Positions 50,848 through 59,456 of a stretch of DNA of 64,000 bases are shown here, one piece after another; the stretch's first letter is position 1; every line of letters begins with the position of its first letter. Source of the DNA: Dehalococcoidia bacterium (GTDB lineage: Bacteria > Chloroflexota > Dehalococcoidia > UBA3495). Below the pieces are notes generated by a model, which saw only the letters and a list, made by a program, of their open reading frames with translations, had not been told where the DNA came from and made no database searches. The stretch is taken from assembly GCA_030753265.1 (NCBI GenBank), contig JASMCQ010000094.1:8813-72812 (forward strand). The letters run 5' to 3'. A program made the position numbers and the translations under genes.

Positions 50848-51417
50848 CTACCCTTGGCCCAGGAGGGTCTGGCGCATCGTGGCCCACCCCTCGGCCATGC
50901 TGCGGTGGGGCATTGCCGGAAGCTCGGCATCGCGGAACACCTTGACCAGGACGAACACCGGACCGGGCTGAGCCATCACGTCCTCCAGCCCGATGAAGAA
51001 CTCCTCCAGCTTGTCGAACTGGTAGGTCTTTACATAACCTGCGCCGCGGGCCATGCCGACGAAATCAACGGCATCGACACCTTTGACCGGCAGCCCGCCG
51101 GTAGACTGGTGGGACGCATCGTCGAATACGAAATGCACCAGGTTTTCCGGCTTGGATTCGCCGATGGTCGCCAGGCTGCCGAGGTCGGTGCGCAAAGTTG
51201 CGTCGCAGTCCAGCACCATGACCTTGCTGCCGGGCTGGGCCAGGGCCAACCCCAATCCCACGGCGGGCGCCCGGTCCATGCAGTCCGTCAGGTCCAGGTC
51301 CAGGTCGCGGCGCTCCGAGACGGCGTTCCAGTCCCGTAGCGCCGCGGAGGTAGCCACAACCAAGGCGTCCTTACGGTGGTAGTTGACCGCCCTGGCCGCT
51401 TCCATCGAGGGAATCAC
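50848..51417 (-). CDS. Variant ThDP-enzyme beta-type subunit with altered cofactor motif
   Basis: A 189-residue homologue of the beta (PP-domain) chain of sulfopyruvate/phosphonopyruvate decarboxylases. Shared segments are PAVGLGLALAQPGSKVMVLD and GVDAVDFVGMARGAGY. The cofactor motif reads LDCDATLRTDLGS where its neighbour at 51930 has LDGDGSLLMNLGT. Both Gly are replaced, the metal-binding Asp is kept, and the distal Asn is Asp (VFDDASHQSTGG). It may bind the cofactor differently or be a regulatory partner. It starts at GTG 51417 with GAGGAGGA upstream, or at ATG 51405. The gene upstream overlaps it by 47 bases. Confidence 0.75.
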   Translation of the reverse strand: MIPSMEAARAVNYHRKDALVVATSAALRDWNAVSERRDLDLDLTDCMDRAPAVGLGLALAQPGSKVMVLDCDATLRTDLGSLATIGESKPENLVHFVFDDASHQSTGGLPVKGVDAVDFVGMARGAGYVKTYQFDKLEEFFIGLEDVMAQPGPVFVLVKVFRDAELPAMPHRSMAEGWATMRQTLLGQG

Positions 51418-51643
51418 CAGACTCGTCCTCCTCTTCTCCAGCCGGCTCGGCTGTCCTTGGCGCCAGGCTGGACTTCTTGGCGGCCACCATCAGATACATG
51501 GAGCCCAGCACCATGCCGCCGCCCAGGATGCCCAATCCAACGCTGGGGCGTGAGATCCCCTGGAACAGCAACCAGAAGCCCAGGGCGAATGTGGCGTACC
51601 CCAGCAACCGGCCGAACAGGCCCCTCAGTAGTAATGTCAACAT
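51371..51643 (-). CDS. Small predicted membrane protein
   Basis: A 90-residue protein with two hydrophobic segments (residues 10-26 and 33-52) and a polar, acidic Gly/Ser-rich tail (AGEEEDESGDSLDGSGQGGQ). No family is recognised. It overlaps the start of the variant ThDP subunit gene by 47 bases, which suggests coupling but is long for a real overlap. ATG 51643 lacks a good ribosome site; ATG 51691 has AGGGG upstream but lies in a dispersed repeat. It could be spurious. Confidence 0.45.
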   Translation of the reverse strand: MLTLLLRGLFGRLLGYATFALGFWLLFQGISRPSVGLGILGGGMVLGSMYLMVAAKKSSLAPRTAEPAGEEEDESGDSLDGSGQGGQLPP

Positions 51644-51664
51644 GGAAAAACCCGCATGGTGGGG

Positions 51665-51812
51665 CCTTGCCTCAAAAGTACCCTGGAACATGTCACCCCT
51701 GGCGAAGCGAGGGGATTAGGGAGGCGGGTCCAGGCTCCGATGCAGGCTTCGATGAAGGAGCCTCGCACCAGATTCCTCGTCGCCTCGCTCCTCGGAATGA
51801 CAGTTTTGTCGG
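51665..51812. repeat. Composite dispersed repeat, copy 2
   Basis: Matches 25001-25147 over its whole length and, in the opposite orientation, 1857-1914 over its first third. It is non-coding and separates the split decarboxylase genes from the variant subunit gene. Confidence 0.65.
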
Positions 51813-51929
51813 AATACCGCATGACGCCAAGAGGATGAGCCCGGTGTCGATTGTCACGGCTGTCGCTATTCACGGCCCGCGAGTCGATGGTCTGACCATC
51901 GGCCCGGTAGCCGCCGCGCCGAGGGCAAG

Positions 51930-52520
51930 CTACTTGCTGTTCAGCGCCTCGGGCATCTCTCGCAGGGCGGTCTGAACATTGCGCCGGGGCCGGACCCGCT
52001 GAGGCAGGGGGATGTTCTCGACATAGGGTACGACCGCGAGGTGCACGAACACGGGCCCCTGGGAAGCCATTACCTCGTCGATCCCGGTGGTGAGGTCCTC
52101 CAGGTTGTCGAAGGAGAAGGTGGCCGCATAGCCGGCCGCCTTGGCCATCCCCTGCCAGTCCACCGTCTCCGAGCTGGGAGTTGGCTGGCCGCCGGTGATC
52201 GCATAAATATTGTTCGCGAACAGGAAATGGTACAGGTTCTTGGGCGCCTTGTTGGACAGGGTTACCAGGGTGCCCAGGTTCATCAGCAGGCTGCCGTCCC
52301 CGTCCAGCACCATCACCTTCCGCTCGGGACGGGCGAGAGCCAGGCCCAGGGCAACGGAAGATGCCTTGCTCATGCAGCCCGACAGCGGGAAGTCCAGCTT
52401 TTCGTTGGAGGTCACGCTGGGCAGGCCGAGATGTGCATTGTTGGCGGTCATGGTGGAAACAATCGCGGCGTTATCGCGCTTGCTGTTAAGCACTCGAACG
52501 ACATCGGCGTTCTCGATCAT
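51930..52520 (-). CDS. ThDP-dependent decarboxylase beta-type subunit (sulfopyruvate/phosphonopyruvate type)
   Basis: A 196-residue PP-domain chain. The cofactor motif is MVLDGDGSLLMNLGTLVTLS, ending at LFANNIYAITGGQPTP; the Asp and Asn are in place for Mg-diphosphate binding. ALGLALARPERK precedes it. The size matches ComE-type beta subunits. The partner alpha gene ends 27 bases upstream, so the two should form an alpha-beta enzyme that decarboxylates a 2-oxoacid. It starts at ATG 52520, with GGAGAGAGG upstream. The true substrate is not known. Confidence 0.82.
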   Translation of the reverse strand: MIENADVVRVLNSKRDNAAIVSTMTANNAHLGLPSVTSNEKLDFPLSGCMSKASSVALGLALARPERKVMVLDGDGSLLMNLGTLVTLSNKAPKNLYHFLFANNIYAITGGQPTPSSETVDWQGMAKAAGYAATFSFDNLEDLTTGIDEVMASQGPVFVHLAVVPYVENIPLPQRVRPRRNVQTALREMPEALNSK

Positions 52521-52547
52521 AGTTTGTTGTCCTCTCTCCGGGTTGGT

Positions 52548-53054
52548 CTAGGCCCTGAACTCGCTGCCCATCAGCACTGCAACGGGTTTCTGGGTGCGCT
52601 CGGCTTCCTCCAGGGCGATGCTGATCCGGTCGGCGTCCTCGTCGGCCTCGACCAGGTAGTAGCTGATGCCCCAGGCGTGAAGAATGTGCTCGATAAAGCG
52701 GGCTGCCGAATCAGCGGTTAGGCCGTGGCGAGCCCAGCCGCGGTAGCCGACCAGCATCACCAGAGGCTGGTTGATGTCCAGGCCCAGTCCTCGGATGGAG
52801 TCACCGGACTCGAAGATTCCCGTGTTCTGGATGAGGACCACGGGCTTCTTGCCGCCTACCCACAGGCCGGCTGCGATGGCCATGGTTTCCCCTTCCCGGC
52901 ACACCGGAACCAGGTCTAGCGTCGTGTCGTTGATCAGCATCTCGTACATGAAGTTGGTCTCGCTATCGGGAAGCCAAACAACGTGGGTGACGTCGTTCTT
53001 CTTCAGCTCGGCGATGATTGCGGGTGGATGTAGCGCTGCCTCTGGGGTAGTCAT
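52548..53054 (-). CDS. ThDP-dependent decarboxylase alpha-type subunit (ComD-like)
   Basis: A 168-residue Pyr-domain chain. It has VTHVVWLPDSETNFMYEML near the start and VPVCREGETMAIAAGLWVGG with the catalytic Glu that activates the thiamine ring, then GDSIRGLGLDINQPLVMLVG. Size and motifs match the alpha subunit of sulfopyruvate decarboxylase (ComD), the first half of a split enzyme. ATG 53054 is chosen because GAGGAAGGAG lies just upstream; an earlier ATG at 53090 lacks this. Coenzyme M synthesis genes are not seen, so a different 2-oxoacid is likely. Confidence 0.82.
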   Translation of the reverse strand: MTTPEAALHPPAIIAELKKNDVTHVVWLPDSETNFMYEMLINDTTLDLVPVCREGETMAIAAGLWVGGKKPVVLIQNTGIFESGDSIRGLGLDINQPLVMLVGYRGWARHGLTADSAARFIEHILHAWGISYYLVEADEDADRISIALEEAERTQKPVAVLMGSEFRA

Positions 53055-53204
53055 ATTGGCTCCTTCCTCAGGCTGTTCATATTCAGTCAAGCCGCCATAT
53101 TATATTCAGGTAGTGGTTTCGGCGTCAATACAGGCGGATTCGTCGCCGGTTGCCACGCCCCCCAACAGCAACCGGAAATGGTCCAGGGCGCCATCCGGTT
53201 AGCC

Positions 53205-54590
53205 CTAGAACTCCGCGTTCTTTGGGGTCCTGGGGAAGGGTATCACGTCTCTGATGTTGGTGACGCCGGTGACGAACTGGACGGTCCGCTCGAAGCCCAG
53301 GCCAAACCCGGCGTGGGGCACCGTCCCGTAGCTGCGCAGGTCCAGGTACCAGGAGTAGTCTTTCTCGGAGAGCCCGGCTTCCAGCAACCGGCGGAGCAGC
53401 ACGTCTCGCCGCTCTTCCCGCTGGCTGCCGCCGATGATCTCACCGATCCGGGGGACCAGAGTGTCCAGGGCCCGGACCGTCTTGCCATCGTCGCTCAGCC
53501 GCATGTAGAACGCCTTGATCTCCTTCGGGTAATCGGTAACGATGACCGGCCGGCCAATCTTTTTCTCGGTGAGGTAGCGCTCGTGCTCCGACTGGAGGTC
53601 CAGCCCCCATTCGACGGGAAACTCGAAGGTCTCCCCGGATCTCTGCAACAGCGCTACCGCCTCGGTGTAGGATAGCCTCTCGAAGCTGGAGTCGACGATG
53701 CCCTCCAGGGTGGAGATGGCGGTCTTGTCGTACCACTGGTTGAAGAACGCCATATCTTCGCCGCAGTGGTCCAACACGTATCTGAAGATGGATTTGAGGA
53801 AATCCTCGGCCAGCTCTGCCAGGCCGTCTAGGTCGCAGAACGCTACCTCCGGCTCCACCATCCAGAACTCGGCCAGGTGCCGGGAGGTGTTGGAGTTCTC
53901 GGCGCGAAACGTCGGTCCGAAGGTGTAGACGTCGCACAGGGCCAGGGCGAAGATCTCCGCCTCGAGCTGGCCGCTCACCGTCAAGAAGGCCGGTTTGCCG
54001 AAGAAGTCCTCCTGGTGGTCGATGAGCCCGTCCTTCCTGGGCAGGTTTTCCAGGTCCAGGGTGGTGACGCGGAACATGGACCCGGCGCCCTCGGCGTCGC
54101 TGGCGGTGATAATGGGGGTCTGGATGAAGTTAAAGCCCCGGTCCTGGAAGAAGCCGTGGACGGCGACGGACATGGCGTTCCTGACCCGGGCCATGGCCCC
54201 GAAGGTGTTCGTCCTGGGGCGCAGGTGAGCGATCTCCCGGAGAAACTCAGGAGTGTGCCGCTTCTTCTGCAGTGGGTAGGTTTCGGAGTCAGCCGTACCT
54301 ACGAGTTCAATCTCTTTCGCATGAATCTCGTACTTCTGGCCCTTTCCCGGCGAGTCGACCAGGGCGCCCGATACGCTGACGCTGCATCCGGTGGTGAGTG
54401 ATTCCACCAGCGCAGGGCTGGGGAAGTTCTCGTCGGCCACTACCTGGATGTCCGTCAGCGTGGACCCGTCGCTGATCTGAATAAAGGATACGGTCTTCGA
54501 GGAGCGCCTGGTTTTCACCCAGCCTTGGACCAGGACCTCGCCCCCCGCTTGCTCACGTTCGAGGATGTCTTTGATTTTGCTGCGGCGCAT
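53205..54590 (-). CDS. asnS: Asparaginyl-tRNA synthetase
   Basis: Class IIb synthetase charging tRNA-Asn. It has 461 residues. The N-terminal OB-fold anticodon-binding domain ([20 protein letters not shown]) is followed by the catalytic domain with motif 2 [20 protein letters not shown] and motif 3 [27 protein letters not shown] and the Asn-type [11 protein letters not shown] pattern favour AsnS over AspS. ATG 54590 has GGGAGG upstream and starts the conserved part; longer frames extend into intergenic repeat sequence. Direct Asn-tRNA charging means the nearby gatCA is more likely needed for Gln-tRNA. Confidence 0.95.
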   Translation of the reverse strand: MRRSKIKDILEREQAGGEVLVQGWVKTRRSSKTVSFIQISDGSTLTDIQVVADENFPSPALVESLTTGCSVSVSGALVDSPGKGQKYEIHAKEIELVGTADSETYPLQKKRHTPEFLREIAHLRPRTNTFGAMARVRNAMSVAVHGFFQDRGFNFIQTPIITASDAEGAGSMFRVTTLDLENLPRKDGLIDHQEDFFGKPAFLTVSGQLEAEIFALALCDVYTFGPTFRAENSNTSRHLAEFWMVEPEVAFCDLDGLAELAEDFLKSIFRYVLDHCGEDMAFFNQWYDKTAISTLEGIVDSSFERLSYTEAVALLQRSGETFEFPVEWGLDLQSEHERYLTEKKIGRPVIVTDYPKEIKAFYMRLSDDGKTVRALDTLVPRIGEIIGGSQREERRDVLLRRLLEAGLSEKDYSWYLDLRSYGTVPHAGFGLGFERTVQFVTGVTNIRDVIPFPRTPKNAEF

Positions 54591-54919
54591 CGGTTTCCTC
54601 CCGTTGCCTCCCATTCTAGCAGCGGAGGTAGCCCCGTCCAACCCTCGCGGGTTCACCAGACTCAACATGAGCTGCAGCCCGAGCAATAATGCAACATGAA
54701 TCGGAAATTGAGGGGGTGACCCCCACTCTAATCTTCCCATTTGCAAGGGGAAGAGGGCTGTTCCTTCCCCTTACGAAGAGGGAGGCCGGGATGGGGTTCC
54801 ACGCCGGGGGTCGAAACACCTTGGGAACGGTGCTCGCTGGCCGGGAGAGGGCGCCGGCAGGCCGCCGGTGTTGCGGGACAGCTACCTCTATCGGCCCGGG
54901 GCTGGAGGTGGGGAGACGA
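54591..54919. other. Intergenic region between hxlR and asnS
   Basis: 329 bases with no supported gene. It contains a GGGGGT-G-ACCCCC hairpin near 54713-54725 and CCCC/GGGG-rich imperfect repeats to 54790, of the same general style as the palindrome at the window end. Confidence 0.45.
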
Positions 54920-55258
54920 CTAGCCGGTCAAGGCCGGCTGGGTCTCCACGCTGTCCCACTCATCGGCCCAGCGTTGAATGGCTTCCACCACCTTTCTCAA
55001 CGCCGCGCCTTTGGCGGTCAGGGTGTACTCCACGGCCACCGGGCGCTGGGCGTACACCCTTCTCCTTACTATTCCCGCCTCTTCCAGCTCCTGTAGCCGC
55101 AGTGAGAGCAGGCGGTCGCTGAGCCCGCCGATGTAGCAGGATATATCGGTGAAGCGGCGGGCATCTCCCAGTAGACAGCGCAGGATCAGGCAGGTCCACT
55201 TCTTGCCAAGGATCTCCATGGCGCGGCCATAGCGAGGGCACGGGTCCCAAGGGTTCAT
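54920..55258 (-). CDS. HxlR-family transcriptional regulator
   Basis: A 112-residue winged-helix regulator. It shows PRYGRAMEILGKKWTCLILR at the N-terminus with the conserved Cys of many thiol- or aldehyde-sensing members, then RRFTDISCYIGGLSDRLLSL as recognition helix and YTLTAKGAALRKVVEAIQRW at the end. HxlR proteins usually control a divergent gene. Here its own promoter and a second one facing away share a control region with twin operators (55292-55346), but no convincing gene follows on the other side. It starts at ATG 55258. Confidence 0.9.
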   Translation of the reverse strand: MNPWDPCPRYGRAMEILGKKWTCLILRCLLGDARRFTDISCYIGGLSDRLLSLRLQELEEAGIVRRRVYAQRPVAVEYTLTAKGAALRKVVEAIQRWADEWDSVETQPALTG

Positions 55259-55291
55259 CGAAGTCCCCTCCGTGGTCGGCTCGTTTGGAAT

Positions 55292-55320
55292 ATTCTAACT
55301 AAAAATTAGTAGCTTGACAA
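55292..55320 (-). promoter_or_regulatory. Promoter of hxlR
   Basis: On the minus strand, TTGTCA (plus positions 55315-55320), a 17-base spacer and TAGAAT (55292-55297). The spacer contains the first CTAA-N3-TTAG site at 55299-55309. Confidence 0.65.
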
Positions 55321-55346
55321 CCTATAGCGATAGTGCTAATCTTTAG
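55299..55346. promoter_or_regulatory. Twin CTAA-N3-TTAG operators
   Basis: CTAAAAATTAG at 55299-55309 and CTAATCTTTAG at 55336-55346, 37 bases apart, one in each of the two divergent promoters. Both are symmetric, as expected for a dimeric HxlR repressor. Confidence 0.65.
55314..55342 (+). promoter_or_regulatory. Divergent promoter facing away from hxlR
   Basis: A perfect TTGACA at 55314-55319, a 17-base spacer ending in TGC and TAATCT at 55337-55342. Its -35 box overlaps that of hxlR on the other strand. The -10 overlaps the second CTAA-N3-TTAG site. Confidence 0.55.
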
Positions 55347-55831
55347 TAAGTTAATTGACAAATATTGGCGGCAAGCATTTAGGAAGCCTGGCGCTCAAGC
55401 AAGGGACCCGGAAACGGAATATTTTCTACCACCGAGTTCAATGTACCGGATAGTCCGGCAACGGGTGCGAGCCCCCTGCCTCTCAGACGGAGTCTCAGGT
55501 CTAATTGAATTCGATGGCAAATTTGGCGGGAGTAAACAGGATTATGGCGACACGAGCAATACAAAGAACAGCACCGGCAGCTGGGAATATAGAGCGCTCA
55601 AGAATCGAAACGCTGCGGACGGCCGGAGCGTCGGAAACTCGCGACCCAGGCCGCATTGGCAACTTGGGGCACCGGATCTGGGCGATGTCTTTTCAGTTGG
55701 GTCTCACCGGGCCTTCGCGCCCGGCATACCAAGATTCCACGGCGCTTTCCGTGAGAGACAAAGCGCTCATGGATTCTCTGAGAAAGGGATACACTCTCTA
55801 GTCCGCCACTTCTGAGGGCGTTACCGGAAGT
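55347..55831. other. Region after the divergent promoter, no clear gene
   Basis: 485 bases. A 95-codon frame (ATG 55514 to 55801) and an overlapping longer frame are open, but neither has a ribosome site or recognisable domain. This could be a decayed target gene of HxlR, an untranslated RNA or an unusual small gene. Confidence 0.4.
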
Positions 55832-57331
55832 CTAAAGCTTCGGGGTGGCCTGGTGCCACTCCGAGGCCTGCTCGTAGGCGTGAGCCACCCGCAGCAGGGT
55901 TTCCTCTGACAGGTGCGGCCCGATGAGTTGCATCCCCACCGGGAGTCCCTCGTCGAAGCCGCACGGCACGGATATTGCGGGCAGGCCGGCGATGTTGGCC
56001 GGCATAGTACACACGTCGATCAGGTACATCTGAACCGGGTCGTCGGTCCGTTCCCCCAGTTGAAAAGCCACCACGGGCGACGTGGGAGTTACCAACGCGT
56101 CTACCTGTTGGAAGACCCGTTGGAAGTCCTGCCGGATCAGCGTCCGTACCTGTTGGGCCTTCAAATAATAGGCGTCGTAGTAACCGGCGGAGAGGGCGTA
56201 GGTGCCCAGCATGATCCGGCGCCGGACTTCGGGGCCGAAGCCGTGCTGGCGGGTCCCCTCCATGTCCGCCCACATGCTCTCCCCGCCCCGGTACGCGTAA
56301 CCGTACTTGACCCCGTCGTAGCGGGCCAAGTTGGCCGAGCACTCGGATGGGGCGATGATGTAGTAGCAGGCCAGGGCGTATTTTGTGGTGGGCAGAGAAA
56401 CCGGCTCGACGGTTGCCCCCAAACCCTCCAGGGTTTTGATGGCGTTCTGCACCGCTTTTCGAGTCCCCTCTTCCATCCCATCAACGAAGTACTCTTCCGG
56501 GACCCCCAGGCGTAGCTTCCCCTTTTGCCCTTCCCGGGGGAGGGAGGATGAAGGCAGATCTCCGGTCAGCCTGGCGGCGTAATCCTTCGTCGCCACGGGT
56601 AGCGAGGTGGAGTCTCTGGAGTCGTGGCCCACGATGGCGTTCAACACCAAGGCGCAGTCGGTAACGTCCCGGGTCAGAGGCCCGATCTGGTCTAGCGATG
56701 AAGCGAAGGCGATCAGCCCATAGCGGCTGACCAGTCCGTAGGTGGGCTTCAACCCGACCACCCCGCAGAGGGATGCGGGCTGGCGGACGCTCCCGCCGGT
56801 GTCCGAGCCGAGGGCCAAGATTGACTCCCCCGCCGCCACCGCCGCCGCGCCGCCGCCGCTGCTGCCCCCGGGCACCCGGCCCAGGTCCCACGGGTTGTGG
56901 GTGGCGAAGAAGGCCGAGTTCTCTGTCGAAGACCCCATGGCAAACTCGTCCATGTTGCCCTTGCCCAGCAACACGGCGCCCTGGCCGAACAGCCTGCTAA
57001 CCGCGGTGGCGTTGTAGACCGGAACGTAGTTCTGAAGCATTCGGGACGCGCAGGTGGTCCGGACCCCTTTGGTGCACATCACGTCTTTGATTTGCACCGG
57101 TATCCCGGTCAGCGGGCCGGATTCGCCGGCCGCAATGCGCCGGTCGGCCTCCTCGGCCTGTTGCAGCGCCACCTCCGGCGTGACCGTAACGAAGGCCTTG
57201 ACCCGGTCTTCCACATTTTCAATCCGGTCCAGGCAGGCGCGGGTCAACTCCACGGAGCTGATCTCTTTTCGGTCCAGCCGCAGGCGGGCCTCGTGAGCGC
57301 TAAGGTACTCCCAATCGGCCAACGGTCTCAC
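55832..57331 (-). CDS. gatA: Glutamyl-tRNA(Gln)/aspartyl-tRNA(Asn) amidotransferase subunit A
   Basis: Glutaminase subunit of GatCAB: it releases ammonia from Gln or Asn for amidation of mischarged tRNA. It has 499 residues, the usual length. The amidase Lys is in [15 protein letters not shown]. The Gly/Ser-rich signature is [20 protein letters not shown], and the catalytic cis-Ser and Ser are in [17 protein letters not shown]. It overlaps gatC by four bases. gatB is not in the window. Confidence 0.96.
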   Translation of the reverse strand: MRPLADWEYLSAHEARLRLDRKEISSVELTRACLDRIENVEDRVKAFVTVTPEVALQQAEEADRRIAAGESGPLTGIPVQIKDVMCTKGVRTTCASRMLQNYVPVYNATAVSRLFGQGAVLLGKGNMDEFAMGSSTENSAFFATHNPWDLGRVPGGSSGGGAAAVAAGESILALGSDTGGSVRQPASLCGVVGLKPTYGLVSRYGLIAFASSLDQIGPLTRDVTDCALVLNAIVGHDSRDSTSLPVATKDYAARLTGDLPSSSLPREGQKGKLRLGVPEEYFVDGMEEGTRKAVQNAIKTLEGLGATVEPVSLPTTKYALACYYIIAPSECSANLARYDGVKYGYAYRGGESMWADMEGTRQHGFGPEVRRRIMLGTYALSAGYYDAYYLKAQQVRTLIRQDFQRVFQQVDALVTPTSPVVAFQLGERTDDPVQMYLIDVCTMPANIAGLPAISVPCGFDEGLPVGMQLIGPHLSEETLLRVAHAYEQASEWHQATPKL

Positions 57332-57618
57332 TCCTCCAGCACCGCTTTTACCCGGAAAAACTCCCCTTCCCGCTGGGGCGCGTTGCTCAGTACCTCTTCC
57401 GGGTCCAGGGAGTCGCCGGGGATGTCGTCCCGCATCACCGCCCGGAGCTGAACCGCGTGGCCGGTGGGGTCTACGCCGGCGGTGTCCAGGTCGCGGAGCA
57501 CTTCAAACTGCTCCAGTATGTGGGAGAGCTGCTCCCGAAACGTCTCGACCTCGGCTTCGGTGAGCCCGATTCGGGCCAGGATGGCGATGTGCTCCACATC
57601 AGAGCGGTCTAGGGCCAC
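57328..57618 (-). CDS. gatC: Amidotransferase subunit C
   Basis: Small subunit that wraps between GatA and GatB and stabilises the complex. It has 96 residues, the normal size. The N-terminal part [20 protein letters not shown] is the family signature, followed by [20 protein letters not shown] and the C-terminal [23 protein letters not shown] 57618 is chosen because GGAGG lies seven bases upstream and homologues begin there; ATG-type starts farther up add unconserved residues. It overlaps gatA by four bases. Confidence 0.93.
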   Translation of the reverse strand: MALDRSDVEHIAILARIGLTEAEVETFREQLSHILEQFEVLRDLDTAGVDPTGHAVQLRAVMRDDIPGDSLDPEEVLSNAPQREGEFFRVKAVLEE

Positions 57619-57654
57619 GGCAAGGCCTCCAATACTCTTCCCGGCCGGACTTTT

Positions 57655-57805
57655 GCACTCAGTCAACCCGATCCTTGCGTCATGTCACTCTGAGCAGCCG
57701 AGCGACGAAGGGTCTCAGCGCGGCGACGAGATTCTTCGCGGAGTTGATCCTGAGTGAAGCCGAAGGGCTCAGAATGACAATCAATGGTATTTAGCTGACC
57801 AGGTA
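57655..57805. repeat. MITE-like inverted repeat, copy 2
   Basis: ACTCAGTCAACCC (57657-57669) matches the terminus of the element at 13709-13842. The inside carries GTCACTCTGAGCAGCCGAGC and GACGAAGGGTCTC, then GAGATTCTTCGC and CTCAGAATGAC as the opposite arm. The right end (GCTGACCAGGTACT) is degenerate. It contains an additional TCCTGAGTGAAGCCGAAGGG insert. Confidence 0.6.
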
Positions 57806-58046
57806 CTGGTTCTTCCCGGGAAGGGGGTCCCTCGCTCCGCCTTCGGCGGATGGGCGTCCTGAGCCCTTTGCCGCCCGGGTTCAGGGTGCGCTCGCCAGTA
57901 TAGCTTCGCGCGGCCGGGAATGCCACCCCTCGGCCGTTGCCAGCAGCGTCCGAGCGCGTCGAGGCGGGCTGGAGGTCTGCTGGCTCGTGAATTGCGAATG
58001 CTGTATTATGAGGCTCTGAATAAGTGCGGCCGGCGGAACCCGGCCG
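57806..58046. other. Intergenic region before the MFS gene
   Basis: Remainder of the 469-base gap between gatC and the MFS gene, which are divergent. No gene is supported. Confidence 0.4.
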
Positions 58047-58075
58047 TTGAATAACGATACCGGGTAAACGATAAT
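58047..58075 (+). promoter_or_regulatory. Promoter of the MFS gene at 58088
   Basis: TTGAAT at 58047-58052, a 17-base spacer and GATAAT at 58070-58075. The predicted start is about 58082, only about six bases before the GTG start codon, so the mRNA may be nearly leaderless. Confidence 0.45.
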
Positions 58076-58087
58076 CCTCGATTCAGG

Positions 58088-59428
58088 GTGAATCCTCTGC
58101 TCAAAGCTGCGCTCGAATGGCGGCTCAAGACGCCCTTCTTCTATGGGTGGTTGATCCTGGGCATCTGCTTCCTGGCTACCTTCGCCGCCACCGGGGTATC
58201 GCAGGTGGTGCTGGGCGGGATCCAGATCTTCGTCACCGAGGACACGGGCTGGAAAAAGAGCACCATATCATTGGCGGTGACCGCCGGCACCTGGAGTTCC
58301 GGGCTGCTGTCACCGTTAATCGGGCGGCTCGCTGACCGCCACGGCCCCCGCTGGCTGATGCCGGTGGGGATCATCGTTGCCGCGGTGGCTTTTTTCTCCC
58401 TGGCCGGCGTCGACGCCCTGTGGCAATTCTTCGCGGCCTACATTTTGGGACGCGCCGTTAGCAACCCGGTGCTCATCGGCCTGGTGCCCCGCACGGTGGC
58501 CGTCAACTTTTTCCGCCGCCGGCGCAACATAGTCCTGGCCCTGGTCACCTCTTACCGGCCTATCACCGGCGCGTTCAACATCCAGATATTCTCGTTTATC
58601 GCCATTCGGTACGGTTGGCGGGCCGCCTATCGCTACATGGGGATCCTCTCCCTAGTGCTGGTGACTCCCATTGTCCTGTTCATGCGGCGGCGGCCCGAAG
58701 ATATTGGACTGCTCCCCGATGGAGACAAGCCGAACGAGTCTACGCGGGCCGGGCCGGGGGCCCTGCGCCGGGCCGGGGGCGGGCGTCGTAGCCCTGCCGG
58801 CGAGGCCGAATTCAGCTGGACTGCTCCCGAAGCATTGCGCAGCAAGGCATTCTGGATGGTTGTCATGACCGCGGTCACCGGCACCCTGGCTTCCGGTTCG
58901 GTGGGGTTCAGCCTGGTCCCCTATCTTTACGAAGACGCGGGGCTTTCCAAGGGAATGGCTGCCGGAGTCCTTAGCATTGGAACCTTCCTGGCCATTGGGA
59001 ACCTGGGTTGGGGTTACCTGGCCGACATCTACACTCCCCGCCGTTGCCTGATGGTGACGATGACCGGCGCCGGAGTTTCCGTTCTCTATCTGATTACAGT
59101 AGGTTCGTTGCCCATGGCCCTGGTCTTTGCCCTGGCTTTCGGGATTTCTTCGGGACCGGCCACGCCATTGGAGAACATGATGCTGGCCCAATACTTCGGC
59201 CGGAACTCCTACGGCACTATCTCGGGCATCTATACTCCCTTCCAGACCATAATGCTGGGTCTTGGGCCTTCCTTCGCCTCGGTGCTCCGAGAGATAACGG
59301 GTGGCTACGAGACCCTGTACGTGATCGCAGCCGTCCTCTATTTCCTCTCCGCGATTTTCGTTATCCTAGCCAGGCCGCCGGCCTTGCCGGCCCGGGCGCT
59401 CGCCGAATCGACCGTCCAAGCAGAGTGA
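58088..59428 (+). CDS. MFS transporter, monocarboxylate/oxalate-formate-like
   Basis: A 446-residue carrier with about 12 membrane segments. The first segment follows PFFYGWLILGICFLATFAAT, typical of the oxalate/formate and monocarboxylate branch. The motif-A loop is SPLIGRLADRHGPRWLMPVG. A long polar middle loop (about residues 212-245) joins the halves, and the second half has the loop ending GWGYLADIYTPRRCLMVTM. It starts at GTG 58088, close after a predicted promoter. An SDR dehydrogenase gene lies convergently just downstream. The substrate is unknown, but a small organic acid is a reasonable guess. Confidence 0.82.
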   Translation: MNPLLKAALEWRLKTPFFYGWLILGICFLATFAATGVSQVVLGGIQIFVTEDTGWKKSTISLAVTAGTWSSGLLSPLIGRLADRHGPRWLMPVGIIVAAVAFFSLAGVDALWQFFAAYILGRAVSNPVLIGLVPRTVAVNFFRRRRNIVLALVTSYRPITGAFNIQIFSFIAIRYGWRAAYRYMGILSLVLVTPIVLFMRRRPEDIGLLPDGDKPNESTRAGPGALRRAGGGRRSPAGEAEFSWTAPEALRSKAFWMVVMTAVTGTLASGSVGFSLVPYLYEDAGLSKGMAAGVLSIGTFLAIGNLGWGYLADIYTPRRCLMVTMTGAGVSVLYLITVGSLPMALVFALAFGISSGPATPLENMMLAQYFGRNSYGTISGIYTPFQTIMLGLGPSFASVLREITGGYETLYVIAAVLYFLSAIFVILARPPALPARALAESTVQAE

Positions 59429-59456
59429 ACTTCGAAGTTCCCCCGAGGCAGTACGG

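Noticed and set aside
55333..55815. A 160-codon frame after the outward hxlR promoter
   Set aside because: It would start upstream of the predicted transcription start and has no recognisable domain; the overlapping 95-codon frame is no better.
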